Source: K189A clade bacterium
GTDB taxonomy: Bacteria; Pseudomonadota; Gammaproteobacteria; Pseudomonadales; Azotimanducaceae
Length of the DNA: 64,000 bases
Direction: 5' to 3'
NCBI GenBank assembly: GCA_902565895.1
Contig: CACFGV010000003.1
Span: 32,734-96,733 of the forward strand
A model generated the notes under the pieces. That model was not told the DNA's origin, ran no database searches, and saw only the letters and a program-made list of their open reading frames with translations. Position numbers and translations under genes: made by a program. This document shows positions 8,929 to 19,694 of this stretch, in pieces. Each line of letters starts with the position of its first letter. Positions within the stretch are counted from its first letter, which is position 1.

Positions 8929-9754
8929 AGTAGCAACCTTGGGTCACTCGTTCTATCGAAGCTAAGTCAGTAAAGGATTCAACTTTTGAGAATCCACGCT
9001 TAAACATAGCAGATCGAATGGCTGTTGCCTGATCATAGCCATGTTCAAGCAGCAGCCACCCCCCTGGTTGAAGAAATCTTGGACTTTCCTCAATGATGGT
9101 CAGTAGATCCGCCAAACCGTTGTTCTCGGCGATTAACGCTGTTGGGGGCTCCGCTGCAAGAGCGTCTAGATGCGGATCGTTGGGTGCAATATAAGGGGGA
9201 TTGCTCACAATCATATGCCATCGAGTAACAGGCAGGCTGCGAAACCAATCACTGAGATGGAAGTTGATCGCGACCTTGTGGAGCCGTGCGTTTTCTTCGG
9301 CAACGGCTAATGCGCTTTGACTGTTATCACTGGCATCCACCAACAGCTGTAATGGGCTAGCGGCCAGAGCGACAGCAATGGCACCGCTGCCAGTGCCGAC
9401 GTCCAGCACCCCGTCGGTAGGGTTAAGGCGCTGTAACGCCAGCTCGACCAACAGCTCGGTCTCAGGGCGTGGCACAAGCACCGAAGAATTAACTCTGAGC
9501 GATAAGCCGAAGAATTCTTTTTCGCCCAGCACATAAGCTAACGGGGTGCCGTCGCAAAGTGCCAGGCTCAATTGGTCCAGTTTTAGCGTTTGTGCTTTGT
9601 TTAACGGCTGTTCTGGGTGTGCTAAAACTTGCACACGAGACATTTTAGTTACGTGAGCGATCAGCAAATCGCTTTCAAGCCGCGACAGGTGTTGTTGGTT
9701 GAGGCGCCATTGGTTAAATGTGGGAAGAGTCAACGCGGCGCGCCCCAGGCTCAC
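8921..9754 (-). CDS. prmC: Peptide chain release factor N5-glutamine methyltransferase
   Basis: PrmC methylates the glutamine of the GGQ motif in release factors 1 and 2. The 277-aa protein has the SAM-binding motif [16 protein letters not shown] and the signature NPPYIAP that holds the glutamine substrate; the N-terminal helical domain includes [13 protein letters not shown]. It starts with GTG, overlapping the prfA stop by 4 bases, and so sits directly behind its substrate gene. Confidence 0.95.
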   Translation of the reverse strand: MSLGRAALTLPTFNQWRLNQQHLSRLESDLLIAHVTKMSRVQVLAHPEQPLNKAQTLKLDQLSLALCDGTPLAYVLGEKEFFGLSLRVNSSVLVPRPETELLVELALQRLNPTDGVLDVGTGSGAIAVALAASPLQLLVDASDNSQSALAVAEENARLHKVAINFHLSDWFRSLPVTRWHMIVSNPPYIAPNDPHLDALAAEPPTALIAENNGLADLLTIIEESPRFLQPGGWLLLEHGYDQATAIRSAMFKRGFSKVESFTDLASIERVTQGCYCE

Positions 9755-10842
9755 TCTTCAGCGAGATTCTGCAGTTGATCTGCCTGGTGTTCCTGCACCA
9801 GTGGCTGCACCAAGGCGTCTAGATTGCCCTCAATCACTTCGTCAAGTTTGTATAACGTGAGATTAATTCGATGGTCCGTCACTCTGCCCTGGGGAAAGTT
9901 ATAGGTTCTAATGCGCTCAGAGCGATCGCCAGAACCTACCAGTTGGCGACGATTTTCGGCTTGTTCGCTTTGCTGCTTTGACTGAGCCGCATCCAGCAGT
10001 CGCGCTTGCAGCAGCGACAAAGCACGAGCGCGGTTTTTATGCTGGGATCGTTCATCCTGGCACTCCACCACCGTGCCGGTGGGCAGGTGGGTCAGTCTGA
10101 TTGCTGAGTCTGTTTTGTTTACGTGCTGGCCACCGGCGCCAGAAGCGCGAAAGGTGTCCTCGCGAATATCTTTTTTGTCGATGTCTATAGAGTCAATTTC
10201 GTCGACCTCGGGCATGATCGCCACAGTGCACGCCGATGTATGAACTCGGCCCTGGGATTCAGTCTCTGGTACGCGTTGCACTCTGTGGGCACCAGACTCA
10301 AATTTCAGTTGGCTATAGACTTCCTTGCCCTCGATGCGCGTAATGATTTCCTTAAAGCCGCCGTGCTCGCCAGGGCGCTCGCTCATTATTTCGACCCGCC
10401 AACCCTTGTTCTCGGCGAACTTGCTGTACATGCGAAATAGATCGCCAGAAAAGATCGCGGCTTCATCGCCTCCGGTGCCGGCGCGTATTTCAAGAAATAC
10501 GTTGGACTGATCGTTAGGGTCCCTGGGCAGCAACAGCGTCTGTAGTTGCGCAAATAGAACTGCCATTTGGTCTTTTGCCTCAGCGATTTCTTGCTCGGCC
10601 AGTTCTCGCAGGTCGGGGTCTTCGTCGTCTAAGAGCAGGGTATTTTCTTCAAGGCTGTCTTGTAGCACCGTGACTTTTTGGTAGCAAAGAACAACCGGCT
10701 CGATTTCGGCGAATTCCTTCGATAACGCAGTGAACTTTTCTCGATCTGCCATTGTTTCGGCGTCTGATAACAAAGCCGATACTTCTTCAAAACGATCATT
10801 GAGGTCGCCAAGCTTTGCGACCATCGAAGCAGATAATTCCAT
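9751..10842 (-). CDS. prfA: Peptide chain release factor 1
   Basis: RF1 ends translation at UAA and UAG. The 363-aa protein (start ATG at 10842, 1 base after the hemA stop) carries the anticodon-like PET motif ([15 protein letters not shown]) and the catalytic GGQ ([16 protein letters not shown]). Upstream extension of the frame to 10953 overlaps hemA in another frame and is rejected. The gene forms one operon with hemA, prmC and moeB. Confidence 0.96.
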   Translation of the reverse strand: MELSASMVAKLGDLNDRFEEVSALLSDAETMADREKFTALSKEFAEIEPVVLCYQKVTVLQDSLEENTLLLDDEDPDLRELAEQEIAEAKDQMAVLFAQLQTLLLPRDPNDQSNVFLEIRAGTGGDEAAIFSGDLFRMYSKFAENKGWRVEIMSERPGEHGGFKEIITRIEGKEVYSQLKFESGAHRVQRVPETESQGRVHTSACTVAIMPEVDEIDSIDIDKKDIREDTFRASGAGGQHVNKTDSAIRLTHLPTGTVVECQDERSQHKNRARALSLLQARLLDAAQSKQQSEQAENRRQLVGSGDRSERIRTYNFPQGRVTDHRINLTLYKLDEVIEGNLDALVQPLVQEHQADQLQNLAEE

Positions 10843-10843
10843 A

Positions 10844-12154
10844 TTAGGTGTCGTTATCCGATGTATTGTCAGAACTTTTCGCTGAATTTGCAGCAGGATC
10901 GGGTTGCAATTGATAAACCTCGCGTAGTTGATCGATGAGGTCTGTCTTGCCATCGGCGCTGGCTGATCGGAGTGCAGCAGTCGGAGGATGAATGAGTTTG
11001 TTGGTTAAGCTCTTGCTTAACAGCGTCATCGCTGCCTCAGCATCGCCGGTTTTTTCCAACACGCTTAATGCTTTTTCGAGTTCAGACATGCGAGTTTGCT
11101 CTGCCTGATCGCGTAGTTGGGTCAGTATGGCCTTATCACTCTGGATTCGGCGTTCTCGTTCGTAACGTTCGCTACCCATGTCGACGATCACCTCAGCACC
11201 CCTGGCGGCCTGTTGGCGCTGCTCTATGTTTACTTGCACGATGTTACTTAGATCGTCAATGGTGTACAGATAAACGTCAGGTAGTTCAGCAACTTCGCTT
11301 TCAATGTCCCTCGGCACGGCGATGTCCACCATAAAAATGGGTTTACGCTTGCGTTTCTTGATGGCCGCCTCCACCGCGCCTTTACCGAGCACCGGCAAAC
11401 TGCTGGCGGTAGAACTGATTACAACATCGTAGTTGGCGAGTTCGTTTGCAACGTCGCTCAATTGTAGGGCTGTAGCGTCGTACTTTGCCGCCAGCAATTG
11501 TGCATTGGCTAAGGTTCGATTAGCGATAGCCATGCCAGCGATACCCTTCGCTTTAAGGTGTTCAGCGACCAGGCTAATTGTGTCGCCTGCTCCCAACAAC
11601 AGCGCGCGCTTGGTTTTTAAATCGGCAAAAATTTGAGTCGCCAAAGAGACCGCGGCATAGGCGACGGATATTGGATTGCGGCCAACATCCGTTTGACTGC
11701 GAATGTCCTTGGCGGTGCGTATGGTCATACGTGACAGTAGATCCAACTCCGGACCAAGGGTGCCGGTTCTGCGCGCCAGATCGTACGCGGCTTTTACCTG
11801 TCCCATGATCTGTGGTTCACCAAGCATTTGGGAATCCAAGCCGGCGGCGACGCGAATCATGTGTTTAGCTGCGTCTTTGTCCCAATGCTGATAGCTCGCA
11901 CCTTCAAGTTCTGAAACAGCCACTGGTCGTGTGGTACTGAGCCAGTGGCTAAGGTCTTGGGTATTGTCGTCGCTTAACGAGCAATACAACTCCGTGCGGT
12001 TGCAGGTAGACACAATAGCGGCTTCGCGAATGTTGCTCAGATCTTGGGTAAGTTGCCTTAACACAGTCCCAAGACTTTCTTCTGGAAAGGCAATACGCTC
12101 CCGCAGCTCTACTGAAGCTGTGCGATGATTAAGACCGTATGCCACTATGCTCAT
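10844..12154 (-). CDS. hemA: Glutamyl-tRNA reductase
   Basis: HemA reduces glutamyl-tRNA(Glu) to glutamate-1-semialdehyde, the first committed step of C5-pathway heme synthesis. The 436-aa product begins [19 protein letters not shown] and has the catalytic cysteine in [11 protein letters not shown], an NADPH-binding domain ([17 protein letters not shown]) and a C-terminal dimerisation helix. It is transcribed divergently from lolB; only about 39 bases separate the two starts. N-terminal stability determinants were not judged. Confidence 0.95.
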   Translation of the reverse strand: MSIVAYGLNHRTASVELRERIAFPEESLGTVLRQLTQDLSNIREAAIVSTCNRTELYCSLSDDNTQDLSHWLSTTRPVAVSELEGASYQHWDKDAAKHMIRVAAGLDSQMLGEPQIMGQVKAAYDLARRTGTLGPELDLLSRMTIRTAKDIRSQTDVGRNPISVAYAAVSLATQIFADLKTKRALLLGAGDTISLVAEHLKAKGIAGMAIANRTLANAQLLAAKYDATALQLSDVANELANYDVVISSTASSLPVLGKGAVEAAIKKRKRKPIFMVDIAVPRDIESEVAELPDVYLYTIDDLSNIVQVNIEQRQQAARGAEVIVDMGSERYERERRIQSDKAILTQLRDQAEQTRMSELEKALSVLEKTGDAEAAMTLLSKSLTNKLIHPPTAALRSASADGKTDLIDQLREVYQLQPDPAANSAKSSDNTSDNDT

Positions 12155-12193
12155 GAAGCAATGTTCAAAATTTCGGGCGCCAATAATAGCAGA

Positions 12194-12808
12194 ATGAGCC
12201 TTATGCCTTTAGCAACAATTCGTTTAACTCCGCCCAAAATAGACCCATCGCGATGGGCCAGCCTGTGTGGCTTATGGCTGCTTAGCGGCTGCGCAACCAT
12301 TGCACCAGGCTCCGCGGTTACAGACTTCGAATTCATTGTTCAGGGGAAGTTACTTCTTACCCTCGCTGACGAAAAAACCGCCCTGCAGTTTTCCTGGCAA
12401 CAAAATCAGGATGACTATGTGATTGATGTGTGGGGTGCATTTGGTCAAGGACGAACGCAACTGCGCGGCACTGGGGAAAAAATGCAGGTTATGAGGGGGC
12501 AGAAAGTGATTGTTGCGGGGCCGCCAGAACTAGTGATGCAACAACAGTTGGGTTGGAGCATGCCAGTGGAGGCGATGCGCTACTGGATACTGGGACAGCC
12601 TCAGCCGAATATCCGCTTTGCAGACTACGCCATTGACGAAGCGCAGAGTAGTATACGTTTTCGCCAGAGTTCTTGGGCAGTGACTGCGGTATTGGTAAAT
12701 GGCGCGAATACAGCTAGGCAAAATCCACATCCTAAGCAAGTGGAGCTGATTCGTGACGACGTGGCGGTGCGCGTTAAAGTCAGTAAATACAGCCGCAACA
12801 CGCGTTAA
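12194..12808 (+). CDS. lolB: Outer-membrane lipoprotein insertion factor LolB
   Basis: LolB takes lipoproteins from LolA and inserts them in the outer membrane. From ATG 12194 (an alternative ATG is 12203) the product is 204 aa with lipobox LLSGC at about residues 25-29 and a LolB beta-barrel: FEFIVQGKLLLTL, LQFSWQQNQDDYVIDVWGAFGQG and a late WAVTAV segment. The hydrophobic signal is short and preceded by a long, basic stretch, so the exact start is uncertain. The gene is divergent from hemA, as in other gammaproteobacteria, but ispE does not follow. Confidence 0.9.
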   Translation: MSLMPLATIRLTPPKIDPSRWASLCGLWLLSGCATIAPGSAVTDFEFIVQGKLLLTLADEKTALQFSWQQNQDDYVIDVWGAFGQGRTQLRGTGEKMQVMRGQKVIVAGPPELVMQQQLGWSMPVEAMRYWILGQPQPNIRFADYAIDEAQSSIRFRQSSWAVTAVLVNGANTARQNPHPKQVELIRDDVAVRVKVSKYSRNTR

Positions 12809-12813
12809 CGCGT

Positions 12814-12842
12814 TTGACACTCACAGGTGTGATCCGGACAAT
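12814..12842 (+). promoter_or_regulatory. Candidate sigma70 promoter for tRNA-Gln
   Basis: TTGACA at 12814-12819, a 17-base spacer and GACAAT at 12837-12842. The -35 is a perfect consensus and the -10 matches four of six bases. It begins just after the lolB stop and precedes the tRNA by about 85 bases. The same hexamers with the same spacing precede tRNA-Met (26256-26284), which raises confidence. Confidence 0.6.
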
Positions 12843-12926
12843 ACGCGCTCGCTGGAGACAGTAGGCTCGAGCATTGGGGTAAATAGCCTCGAAACGTGGG
12901 CAGACAAATACACGTTCACCAGAAAT

Positions 12927-13001
12927 TGGGGTGTCGCCAAGCGGTAAGGCACCGGGTTTTGATCCCGGCATGCGCAGGTTCGAATCCTGCCACCCCAGCC
13001 A
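12927..13001 (+). tRNA. tRNA-Gln (anticodon TTG)
   Basis: A complete cloverleaf of 75 bases including an encoded CCA. Acceptor arms TGGGGTG and CACCCCA pair fully; the D arm GCC/GGC, anticodon stem CCGGG/CCCGG with loop TTTTGAT (anticodon TTG) and T arm GCAGG/CCTGC with TTCGAAT all form. It lies between lolB and prs, its usual place in Pseudomonas-like genomes, where ispE would normally be just upstream. Confidence 0.97.
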
Positions 13002-13043
13002 TTTTCTACGCGACCATCGAAGCAATGGAATGAGGGGCAAGCG

Positions 13044-13988
13044 TTGGCCAATTTGATGCTATTTTCGGGTGGATCTAACCCTGATCTTGCAAAACGTGTG
13101 GCCGCGGAATTACACGTTGAGCTTGGCCATGCGGATGTGGGCCGGTTCAGTGACGGTGAGGTCACTGTGGAGGTCCACGAAAACGTTCGCGGCAAAGATG
13201 TTTTCCTGCTGCAGTCCACGAGCGCACCGACCAACGACAGCGTCATGGAATTGCTAATTATGGCGGATGCGCTGCATCGTGCCTCGGCGCAACGGGTCAC
13301 TGCTGTGATTCCCTACTATGGCTACGCGCGGCAAGACCGTCGCCCGCGTTCGGCGCGTGTTGCAATCAGCGCCAAAGTGGTCGCAGATATGATCAGCTCG
13401 GTAGGAATCGACCGCATACTGACCGTAGATCTGCATGCGGATCAAATTCAGGGCTTCTTTAACATCCCTGTGGATAACATTTACGGATCACCGGTGCTGG
13501 TTGATCACATATTGGCGCAGAATTACCAAAACCCGATCGTGGTATCACCTGATGTTGGTGGTGTCGTTCGAGCAAGAGCAATTGCCAAACAGATCGATGA
13601 TCTAGACTTGGCGATTATCGACAAACGTCGACCCCGAGCGAACGAAACCAAGGTGATGAACATCATCGGTGATATCAGGGGTAAGACTTGCATCATGGTT
13701 GACGACATCGTCGACACCGCAGGCACCCTATGCACGGCTGCTTCGGCATTGAAAGAAGAGGGTGCTGCGGCGGTCGTTTGTTACATTACTCATGCTGTGT
13801 TGTCCGGAGCGGCAATCGAGCGTATTGAAAATTCAGAATTGGATGCCATGTTGGTGACCGACACTATTGCACTCTCTGACCAGGCGAAAGCGTGCAGCAA
13901 AATAACCCAACTTAGCCTGGATCGCTTACTGGCAGAATCGATCCGCCGGGTAAGCAACGAAGAATCGATCAGCGCTATGTTTCGCTAG
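13044..13988 (+). CDS. prs: Ribose-phosphate pyrophosphokinase (PRPP synthetase)
   Basis: Prs makes PRPP from ribose-5-phosphate and ATP for nucleotide, histidine, tryptophan and NAD synthesis. The 314-aa protein is full length. Motifs: [16 protein letters not shown] at the N-terminus, the flexible-loop region [36 protein letters not shown] and the PRPP-binding loop [13 protein letters not shown]. The start is a TTG preceded by GAGGGG. It follows tRNA-Gln and leads the prs-rplY-pth-ychF group. Confidence 0.96.
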   Translation: MANLMLFSGGSNPDLAKRVAAELHVELGHADVGRFSDGEVTVEVHENVRGKDVFLLQSTSAPTNDSVMELLIMADALHRASAQRVTAVIPYYGYARQDRRPRSARVAISAKVVADMISSVGIDRILTVDLHADQIQGFFNIPVDNIYGSPVLVDHILAQNYQNPIVVSPDVGGVVRARAIAKQIDDLDLAIIDKRRPRANETKVMNIIGDIRGKTCIMVDDIVDTAGTLCTAASALKEEGAAAVVCYITHAVLSGAAIERIENSELDAMLVTDTIALSDQAKACSKITQLSLDRLLAESIRRVSNEESISAMFR

Positions 13989-14058
13989 CGTTGAAAGGTG
14001 AAAGGCTGGCGAACTGGTCGCAAGTTCGCCAAATTAAAATCTAAATTGGAGACAGCAC

Positions 14059-14730
14059 ATGTCAGACACAATCACGCTGACCGCTACTGTCCGAACAGAC
14101 GTGGGGAAAGGAGCGAGCCGCCGCCTACGTCGTTTGGAAGATAAGGTACCTGCCATTATTTATGGTGGAGAAGCCGAACCACAAAAATTGACCCTGTCAG
14201 GCAATGACATTCTCAAAGCGTCGCAGTCCGAGGCGTTTTATTCGCAAATTCTCGACGTCTCTGTAGATGGCCAAATTCAACCTGCGGTTATTAGAGACCT
14301 GCAACGCAATCCAGCCAATGGTCGCGTTCAGCATATTGATTTTCAACGCGTCAGTGCCGACAAAGAAATCAACGTTAACGTGCCATTACACTTCATCAAC
14401 GAAGCCGCTTGTGTGGGTGTGAAGATGTCTGGGGGCACTCTCACTCATAACCTAACAGAGGTAGAGATCACCTGTTTACCCGCAAACCTGCCCGAGTTCA
14501 TCGAAGTAGATATGCTCGAGGTTGAAGCTGGAACTTCAGTGCACCTCAGTGATCTTGTACTGCCTGAGGGTGTCACGGTCGTGGCGCTCACGTTCGGTGA
14601 GGACCGCGATATTCCAGTGGCCAGCGTGACTGCTCGTCGTGGCGCCAGTGAAGACGTTGCTGATAATGCAGAGGCTGCGGCTGAGGAAGGCGAAGCACAG
14701 GCCGCAGATGATGAAGGCGGCGAAGACTAG
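14059..14730 (+). CDS. rplY: 50S ribosomal protein L25/Ctc (long form)
   Basis: L25 binds 5S rRNA. The 223-aa product is the long Ctc-type form: an N-terminal L25 domain (TVRTDVGKGASRRLRR, VPAIIYGG, RDLQRNPANGRVQHIDF) followed by the TL5 beta domain and an acidic, alanine-rich tail of about 30 residues ending ADDEGGED. A GGAGAC ribosome-binding site precedes the ATG. It lies between prs and pth as usual. Confidence 0.95.
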   Translation: MSDTITLTATVRTDVGKGASRRLRRLEDKVPAIIYGGEAEPQKLTLSGNDILKASQSEAFYSQILDVSVDGQIQPAVIRDLQRNPANGRVQHIDFQRVSADKEINVNVPLHFINEAACVGVKMSGGTLTHNLTEVEITCLPANLPEFIEVDMLEVEAGTSVHLSDLVLPEGVTVVALTFGEDRDIPVASVTARRGASEDVADNAEAAAEEGEAQAADDEGGED

Positions 14731-14780
14731 AGAGTCATCCGCTAGGACTGATTGTCTTCAGCCACCGTCGGCATAAAGCG

Positions 14781-15416
14781 TTGAGTGGGTTAAAATTGAT
14801 TGTTGGCCTAGGCAATCCTGGGCCGGCATACGCCGACACCCGCCATAATGTCGGCGCGGTCTGGGTGCGAGAACTGGCCCGCCGCTATTTAATCAGTCTT
14901 GGTGTTGACACTAAATTTAAAGGCGAAATCGGTCGCGGGCTCATTGGCGGTACTGATGTACGCTTGCTGTTACCCAGCACATTCATGAATAACAGCGGCG
15001 AATCAGTAGGCGCAGTAAGCCGATTCTTTAAACTTGAACCCCAAGAGATCCTTGTTGCTTACGACGAAGTGGCCTTCGAGCCGGGTGTTGTAAAGTTAAA
15101 GCAAGGCGGCGGCAGCAACGGCCATAACGGGGTTAAAAGCGTGATTGCAGGACTTGGTAATCGTGACGAGTTCGTCAGGTTGCGCATTGGCGTAGGCCAT
15201 CCAGGTTCCAAGGCCCAGGTTATTCCCTACTTGACCAAGCAGACGCCTCGGCAAAGTGAGCGCGAACAAATCGCAGCAGCTGGTGATTTTTCTGACGCCC
15301 TAATTGCTGACATGATGCGCGGCGAGTGGCAATTGGCGATGACTACTTTGCACGCGCCCGAGACAGAACCGGCTAAAGCGCCAGAAAAAGCAAAACCAAA
15401 CCCTGGAGAAACTTAA
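14781..15416 (+). CDS. pth: Peptidyl-tRNA hydrolase
   Basis: Pth releases peptides from peptidyl-tRNA that falls off ribosomes. The 211-aa protein carries [23 protein letters not shown] with the catalytic histidine, [15 protein letters not shown], and the [18 protein letters not shown] loop. The start is TTG at 14781 (a second in-frame TTG is at 14796); the C-terminal 25 residues are a lysine/proline-rich extension. Its TAA stop shares one base with the ychF ATG. Confidence 0.95.
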   Translation: MSGLKLIVGLGNPGPAYADTRHNVGAVWVRELARRYLISLGVDTKFKGEIGRGLIGGTDVRLLLPSTFMNNSGESVGAVSRFFKLEPQEILVAYDEVAFEPGVVKLKQGGGSNGHNGVKSVIAGLGNRDEFVRLRIGVGHPGSKAQVIPYLTKQTPRQSEREQIAAAGDFSDALIADMMRGEWQLAMTTLHAPETEPAKAPEKAKPNPGET

Positions 15417-16507
15417 TGGGATTCAACTGCGGTATTGTAGGAATGCCTAATGTGGGTAAGTCGACATTGTTCAATGCGCTGACCCGGGCGGGCATTGATG
15501 CTGAGAACTTTCCGTTTTGTACTATCGACCCGAACACTGGTGTAGTTCCTGTACCTGATCCGCGACTGAATCAATTGGCAGACCTAGTGTCGCCGCAAAA
15601 GGTCATTCCAACCTCTATGGAATTTGTAGACATCGCCGGTTTGGTTGCTGGTGCGTCTAAGGGTGAAGGTTTGGGTAATCAATTTCTTGCCCACGTGCGT
15701 GAAACCCATGCCATTGCCCACGTGGTGAGATGTTTTGAAGATGAAAATGTCGTACACGTATCAGGTCGTGTGTCCCCGGCGGATGACATCGAAGTCATTA
15801 ATACTGAACTGGCTTTAGCCGATTTGGACACGTTAGAAAAAGTCTATGAACGTAATCGTCGGGTCGCGTCTTCCGGAGACAAAGAGGCGCGCAGCATGAT
15901 GGCGGTGTTAGAAAAGGTTCGGGTCGCCCTGGAAGAGGGTGATCCGGTGCGCTCCATAGAATTGAGTGATGACGAAAAACTCATGCTTCGCGAATTTCAC
16001 TTTATAACCGCCAAACCAGTGCTGTATATCGCCAATGTTGCCGAGGACGGCTTAGAGAACAATCCGCTGGTAACGATTGTTGAAGATATTGCCCAGGCGG
16101 AAGGTGCTGAGGTGGTGGTAGTGAGCAATAAAATTGAATCCGAAGTAGCAGAACTAGAAGACGAAGAACGCATTGAGTTCTTGCAGGCGTTAAATCTGAG
16201 CGAACCGGGTCTGCATCGCGTCATCCGCGCAGGCTACAAACTACTAGGACTGCATCAATACTTTACTGCCGGGCCAAAAGAAGTGCGCGCGTGGACCATT
16301 CCAATAGGTGCTAAAGCGCCGGCTGCAGCTGGGGTGATCCATACCGACTTCGAGAAAGGATTTATCCGTGCTGAAGTGATTGGTTTTGAAGATTACGTGG
16401 CGCTAGGTGGCGAACAGCAAGCCAAGGATGCTGGCAAGTGGCGCTTAGAGGGTAAGGAGTACGTGGTTGCAGATGGCGACGTCGTACACTTTCGCTTCAA
16501 TGTATAA
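15416..16507 (+). CDS. ychF: Redox-regulated ribosome-associated ATPase YchF (OLA1 family)
   Basis: YchF is an Obg-related P-loop NTPase that prefers ATP and associates with ribosomes. The 363-aa protein has the Walker [35 protein letters not shown] and a C-terminal TGS domain ([19 protein letters not shown]). Length and location after pth are typical. Its ATG overlaps the pth stop (TAATG), so the two are probably translated together. Confidence 0.95.
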   Translation: MGFNCGIVGMPNVGKSTLFNALTRAGIDAENFPFCTIDPNTGVVPVPDPRLNQLADLVSPQKVIPTSMEFVDIAGLVAGASKGEGLGNQFLAHVRETHAIAHVVRCFEDENVVHVSGRVSPADDIEVINTELALADLDTLEKVYERNRRVASSGDKEARSMMAVLEKVRVALEEGDPVRSIELSDDEKLMLREFHFITAKPVLYIANVAEDGLENNPLVTIVEDIAQAEGAEVVVVSNKIESEVAELEDEERIEFLQALNLSEPGLHRVIRAGYKLLGLHQYFTAGPKEVRAWTIPIGAKAPAAAGVIHTDFEKGFIRAEVIGFEDYVALGGEQQAKDAGKWRLEGKEYVVADGDVVHFRFNV

Positions 16508-16514
16508 CTAAGCC

Positions 16515-16535
16515 GGGGCTTGTTGGACAAGCCCC
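16515..16535. terminator. Hairpin between convergent ychF and EF-G2 genes
   Basis: GGGGCTTGT-TGG-ACAAGCCCC forms a perfect 9-bp stem with a 3-base loop 8 bases after the ychF stop and 35 bases from the end of the minus-strand EF-G gene. Neither side has a strong T tract, so it is a probable bidirectional attenuating hairpin rather than a textbook terminator. Confidence 0.6.
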
Positions 16536-16569
16536 AGACTTAATTCGCTAGATCAAAGGTAATGCCGAA

Positions 16570-18654
16570 TCAGCTATTAGCCTTTCGTTCTTTCACTTCT
16601 TGCACAACCTGATCAGCAACATTGCTTGGACACGGTGCGTAGTGCGAGAACTCCATAGAGAACTGACCACGTCCTGAGGTCATGGTGCGCAAGTCACCGA
16701 TGTAGCCAAACATTTCTGCCAGTGGGCAATCTGCCTTGACGCGCACACCGGTCACACCGGCTTCTTGCGACTTGATCATGCCACGGCGACGATTCAAGTC
16801 ACCGATCACGTCACCAACGTGGTCGTCAGGCGTGAACACATCTACTTTCATCACCGGTTCAAGCAGCTGCGGCGAAGCCTTAGGCACGGATTGTCGATAA
16901 GCTGCTTTAGCGGCCAGTTCGTAAGCGATGGCTGATGAGTCGACAGCGTGGAAGCCGCCGTCCATCAAAGTCACTTTAACGTCTAACAGTGGGAAGCCGG
17001 CCAGGGTGCCTTCTTCCATAGAGACACCAAATGCTTTTTCGATGGCAGGCCAGAATTCACGAGGAACGTTACCGCCAGTCACCTTAGACTCGAACTCATA
17101 ACCGCTGCCGACCTCGCCAGGCTCGATGACGTAATCGATCTTAGCGAATTGGCCAGAACCACCAGTTTGTTTTTTGTGGGTGTAGGTGTCTTCAACGGTT
17201 TGCGTGATGGTTTCACGATAAGCCACCTGCGGCTTACCCACATCAACTTCCACGCCGTGGGTGCGCTTCAAGATATCGACCTTGATATCTAAATGCAGTT
17301 CGCCCATGCCTTTCATGATGGTTTCGCCAGACTCCTCGTCGGTTTCGACGTAAAAAGAGGGGTCCTCTTGGATCATCTTAGACAGAGCGATACCCATCTT
17401 CTCGGCGCCCGCCTTATCCCGTGGCGCTACGGCGATAGAGATCACTGGGTCTGGGAAGACCATGGGCTCTAAGGTTGCAGGGTTGTTTGGGTCACAGAGA
17501 GTATGGCCGGTTTGGGTGTTCTTCATACCTAGTAACGCTACAATATCTCCTGCTTGGGCAACTTCCAGCTCTTCTCTCGAATCGGCGTGCATTTCTACGA
17601 TGCGACCAATACGCTCTGTTTTACCGGTAAAGGTATTCAAAACGTTATCGCCTTTCTGGATTTTGCCAGAATAGATTCGGGTAAAGGTCAGGGCGCCATA
17701 GCGGTCGTCCATGATCTTGAACGCCAACGCGCGCAGTGGGCCAGCGGGGTCGACGATCGCACGTTCACCCGTTTCGTTACCTTCCAGATCGACTTCCGGT
17801 TGCGCCTCGACTTCGGTCGGATTGGGCAAATAGTCGACCACAGCATTCAATACAATCTGAATGCCTTTGTTCTTGAACGCCGAGCCGCAGAATGTGGGGA
17901 AGAAGGCCAGTTCGCGCGTGCCTTTGCGGATGCAGCGCTTTATGTCGTCTATCGCCGGCTCCTCGCCCTCCAGGTAGGCTTCCATTAAGTCGTCGTCCTG
18001 CTCCAGCGCTGTCTCAATCAGGGCTTCACGATACTCAGCCGCTTGGTCCTGAAGGTCCTCAGGTATGTCTATAATCTCGTAGGCTTCCGGGTCGCCGGAA
18101 TCGTCCCAGACCCAAGCGTTTTGATTAAGCAAATCAACAACACCTTTAAAATCGTCCTCTTCGCCGATGGGGAGGGTCATGACCAGCGGGTTAGCACCCA
18201 GCACATCTTTAACCTGGTCCACCACGCGGTAGAAGTTCGCACCTAAGCGGTCAAGCTTGTTAACAAAGATTAACCGTGCAACTTCAGATTCGTTTGCGTA
18301 TCGCCAGTTGGTCTCAGATTGAGGTTCAACGCCGCCAGAGCCGCAGAACACGCCAACACCGCCATCCAGAACCTTCAGCGAGCGGTATACCTCAATGGTG
18401 AAGTCCACGTGCCCAGGCGTATCGATGATGTTCAAGCGGTGGTCATTCCACATGCAGCTTGTAGCCGCAGACTGAATGGTGATGCCTCGTTCTTGCTCTT
18501 GTTCCATGAAGTCCGTAGTCGCGGCACCGTCGTGAACTTCACCGATCTTATGGATCTTGCCTGTCAGCTTTAAAATTCGCTCTGTTGTTGTGGTTTTGCC
18601 AGCATCCACATGGGCGAAAATGCCGATATTGCGATAGCGAGTCAGGTCTTTCAT
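16570..18654 (-). CDS. fusB: Elongation factor G 2
   Basis: EF-G catalyses ribosomal translocation and recycling. The 694-aa protein has the GTPase motifs [23 protein letters not shown] and NKLD, and domains II-V through a C-terminal [17 protein letters not shown]. The [21 protein letters not shown] variant of switch I region resembles the second EF-G (EF-G2/FusB) of Vibrio and Shewanella rather than the str-operon copy (which usually reads [20 protein letters not shown]). It stands alone, convergent with ychF, with no rpsL, rpsG or tufA nearby, which fits a paralogue. The name rests on resemblance from memory. Confidence 0.88.
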   Translation of the reverse strand: MKDLTRYRNIGIFAHVDAGKTTTTERILKLTGKIHKIGEVHDGAATTDFMEQEQERGITIQSAATSCMWNDHRLNIIDTPGHVDFTIEVYRSLKVLDGGVGVFCGSGGVEPQSETNWRYANESEVARLIFVNKLDRLGANFYRVVDQVKDVLGANPLVMTLPIGEEDDFKGVVDLLNQNAWVWDDSGDPEAYEIIDIPEDLQDQAAEYREALIETALEQDDDLMEAYLEGEEPAIDDIKRCIRKGTRELAFFPTFCGSAFKNKGIQIVLNAVVDYLPNPTEVEAQPEVDLEGNETGERAIVDPAGPLRALAFKIMDDRYGALTFTRIYSGKIQKGDNVLNTFTGKTERIGRIVEMHADSREELEVAQAGDIVALLGMKNTQTGHTLCDPNNPATLEPMVFPDPVISIAVAPRDKAGAEKMGIALSKMIQEDPSFYVETDEESGETIMKGMGELHLDIKVDILKRTHGVEVDVGKPQVAYRETITQTVEDTYTHKKQTGGSGQFAKIDYVIEPGEVGSGYEFESKVTGGNVPREFWPAIEKAFGVSMEEGTLAGFPLLDVKVTLMDGGFHAVDSSAIAYELAAKAAYRQSVPKASPQLLEPVMKVDVFTPDDHVGDVIGDLNRRRGMIKSQEAGVTGVRVKADCPLAEMFGYIGDLRTMTSGRGQFSMEFSHYAPCPSNVADQVVQEVKERKANS

Positions 18655-18718
18655 GTTTTTTCTCTAAAAGGCTCTTGCAGCGACGCTGCGTTTCTGTAAG
18701 TTATTGAATTTTATAGAT

Positions 18719-18737
18719 ATTTCGAAAGGCTCGAAAT
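18719..18737. promoter_or_regulatory. Inverted repeat in the leader/promoter of EF-G2
   Basis: ATTTCGA-AAGGC-TCGAAAT is a perfect 7-bp inverted repeat about 65 bases before the EF-G2 start. A second palindrome, GCAGCG-A-CGCTGC, lies at 18677-18689, 23 bases before the start. Near the first, a TATAAA-like -10 is visible on the minus strand at about 18714-18709. Function is unknown; operator or leader hairpins are possible. Confidence 0.35.
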
Positions 18738-18846
18738 GAAGATGGCGTATCTTACTACCGAACCTGCGAAACCTCACGCGAAAAATTAGTAGCTCTCTTC
18801 CGCAGTTCCAGCCATGAGCCAAGGAACCGGCAGGAAGCGGTGAGGT

Positions 18847-19632
18847 CTATATATTCAAGTCGGCGAACACAGGTGCGTGATCCGAAGCGGTCAAATCTTC
18901 GATTTTGCGACGATAATCGCGATCAATAATGACTTCTGTCGTTGCGTCCACCAGAGGCTGGGTCGCCAGTAGAAAATCAATACGCAAGCCGTGCTTGCGA
19001 TGGAACGCACCGCCTCGATAGTCCCACCAAGAAAACTCTTGACGGTCTGGATAGCGATTACGAAACAAGTCCGTCAGCCCGAGATCAACGAAGTCTTGAA
19101 GGTGCTGCCGCTCCTCTTTGGTATAAAAAATCGTGCCTTCGCCTTGTTCACCGCGCCAACCGTCTATAGCCTCAGGGACGATATTAAAGTCGCCGCAAAT
19201 AAGATGTTTTGCCACCGCATTTTGTTGCCAGTAGGCATTAAGGCTCTTATACCATTCGAGTTTGCGCCCGAAGTCGGCGTGCTCAAGAGTTTTGCCGTTG
19301 GGGCAATACACGGTGGTGAAATCAAAAACAGTGCCTTTGGGTGTGGTGACTTCTGCGGTGATCAAGCGCGCGCCAAAGTCCTCCTGATCCTGCAAGCCTT
19401 GTTGTTTCAAAGTCATTGGGTGTTTGGCAAGGATCGCCACGCCGTTCCAACTCTTCTGTCCGTGCACCAAGGCCTGGTAGCCTAGCGCCTCAAAGTGCTC
19501 GTGAGGGAATACGTCGTCAGGCGTTTTCAGCTCTTGTAGGCCTACTATATCGGGTTGTCGGTCCTGCAACCAAAGGTCAATGTAGTCAAGGCGAGCGCGT
19601 AGCCCGTTCACATTCCAGGTGGCCAATCGCAT
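18847..19632 (-). CDS. xthA: Exodeoxyribonuclease III
   Basis: ExoIII is the main AP endonuclease and 3'-5' exonuclease of base-excision repair. The 261-aa protein of the EEP fold begins MRLATWNVNGLRARLDYIDLWL and has QELKTPDDVFP with the metal-binding glutamate, GDFNIVPEAIDGW, and the catalytic SDHAPVFADL end. It is preceded by an ATG at 19632. The 192-base gap to EF-G2 holds that gene's promoter region and no coding sequence. Confidence 0.94.
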   Translation of the reverse strand: MRLATWNVNGLRARLDYIDLWLQDRQPDIVGLQELKTPDDVFPHEHFEALGYQALVHGQKSWNGVAILAKHPMTLKQQGLQDQEDFGARLITAEVTTPKGTVFDFTTVYCPNGKTLEHADFGRKLEWYKSLNAYWQQNAVAKHLICGDFNIVPEAIDGWRGEQGEGTIFYTKEERQHLQDFVDLGLTDLFRNRYPDRQEFSWWDYRGGAFHRKHGLRIDFLLATQPLVDATTEVIIDRDYRRKIEDLTASDHAPVFADLNI

Positions 19633-19694
19633 GAGATAAATTCCTCAGAAGTTGCGCGAGATAATAACCGTCTAAACGTAAAAAAATCATCCGT

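Noticed and set aside
17554..17988. 144-aa frame opposite the EF-G2 gene
   Set aside because: Antisense shadow of a highly conserved gene with no family similarity.
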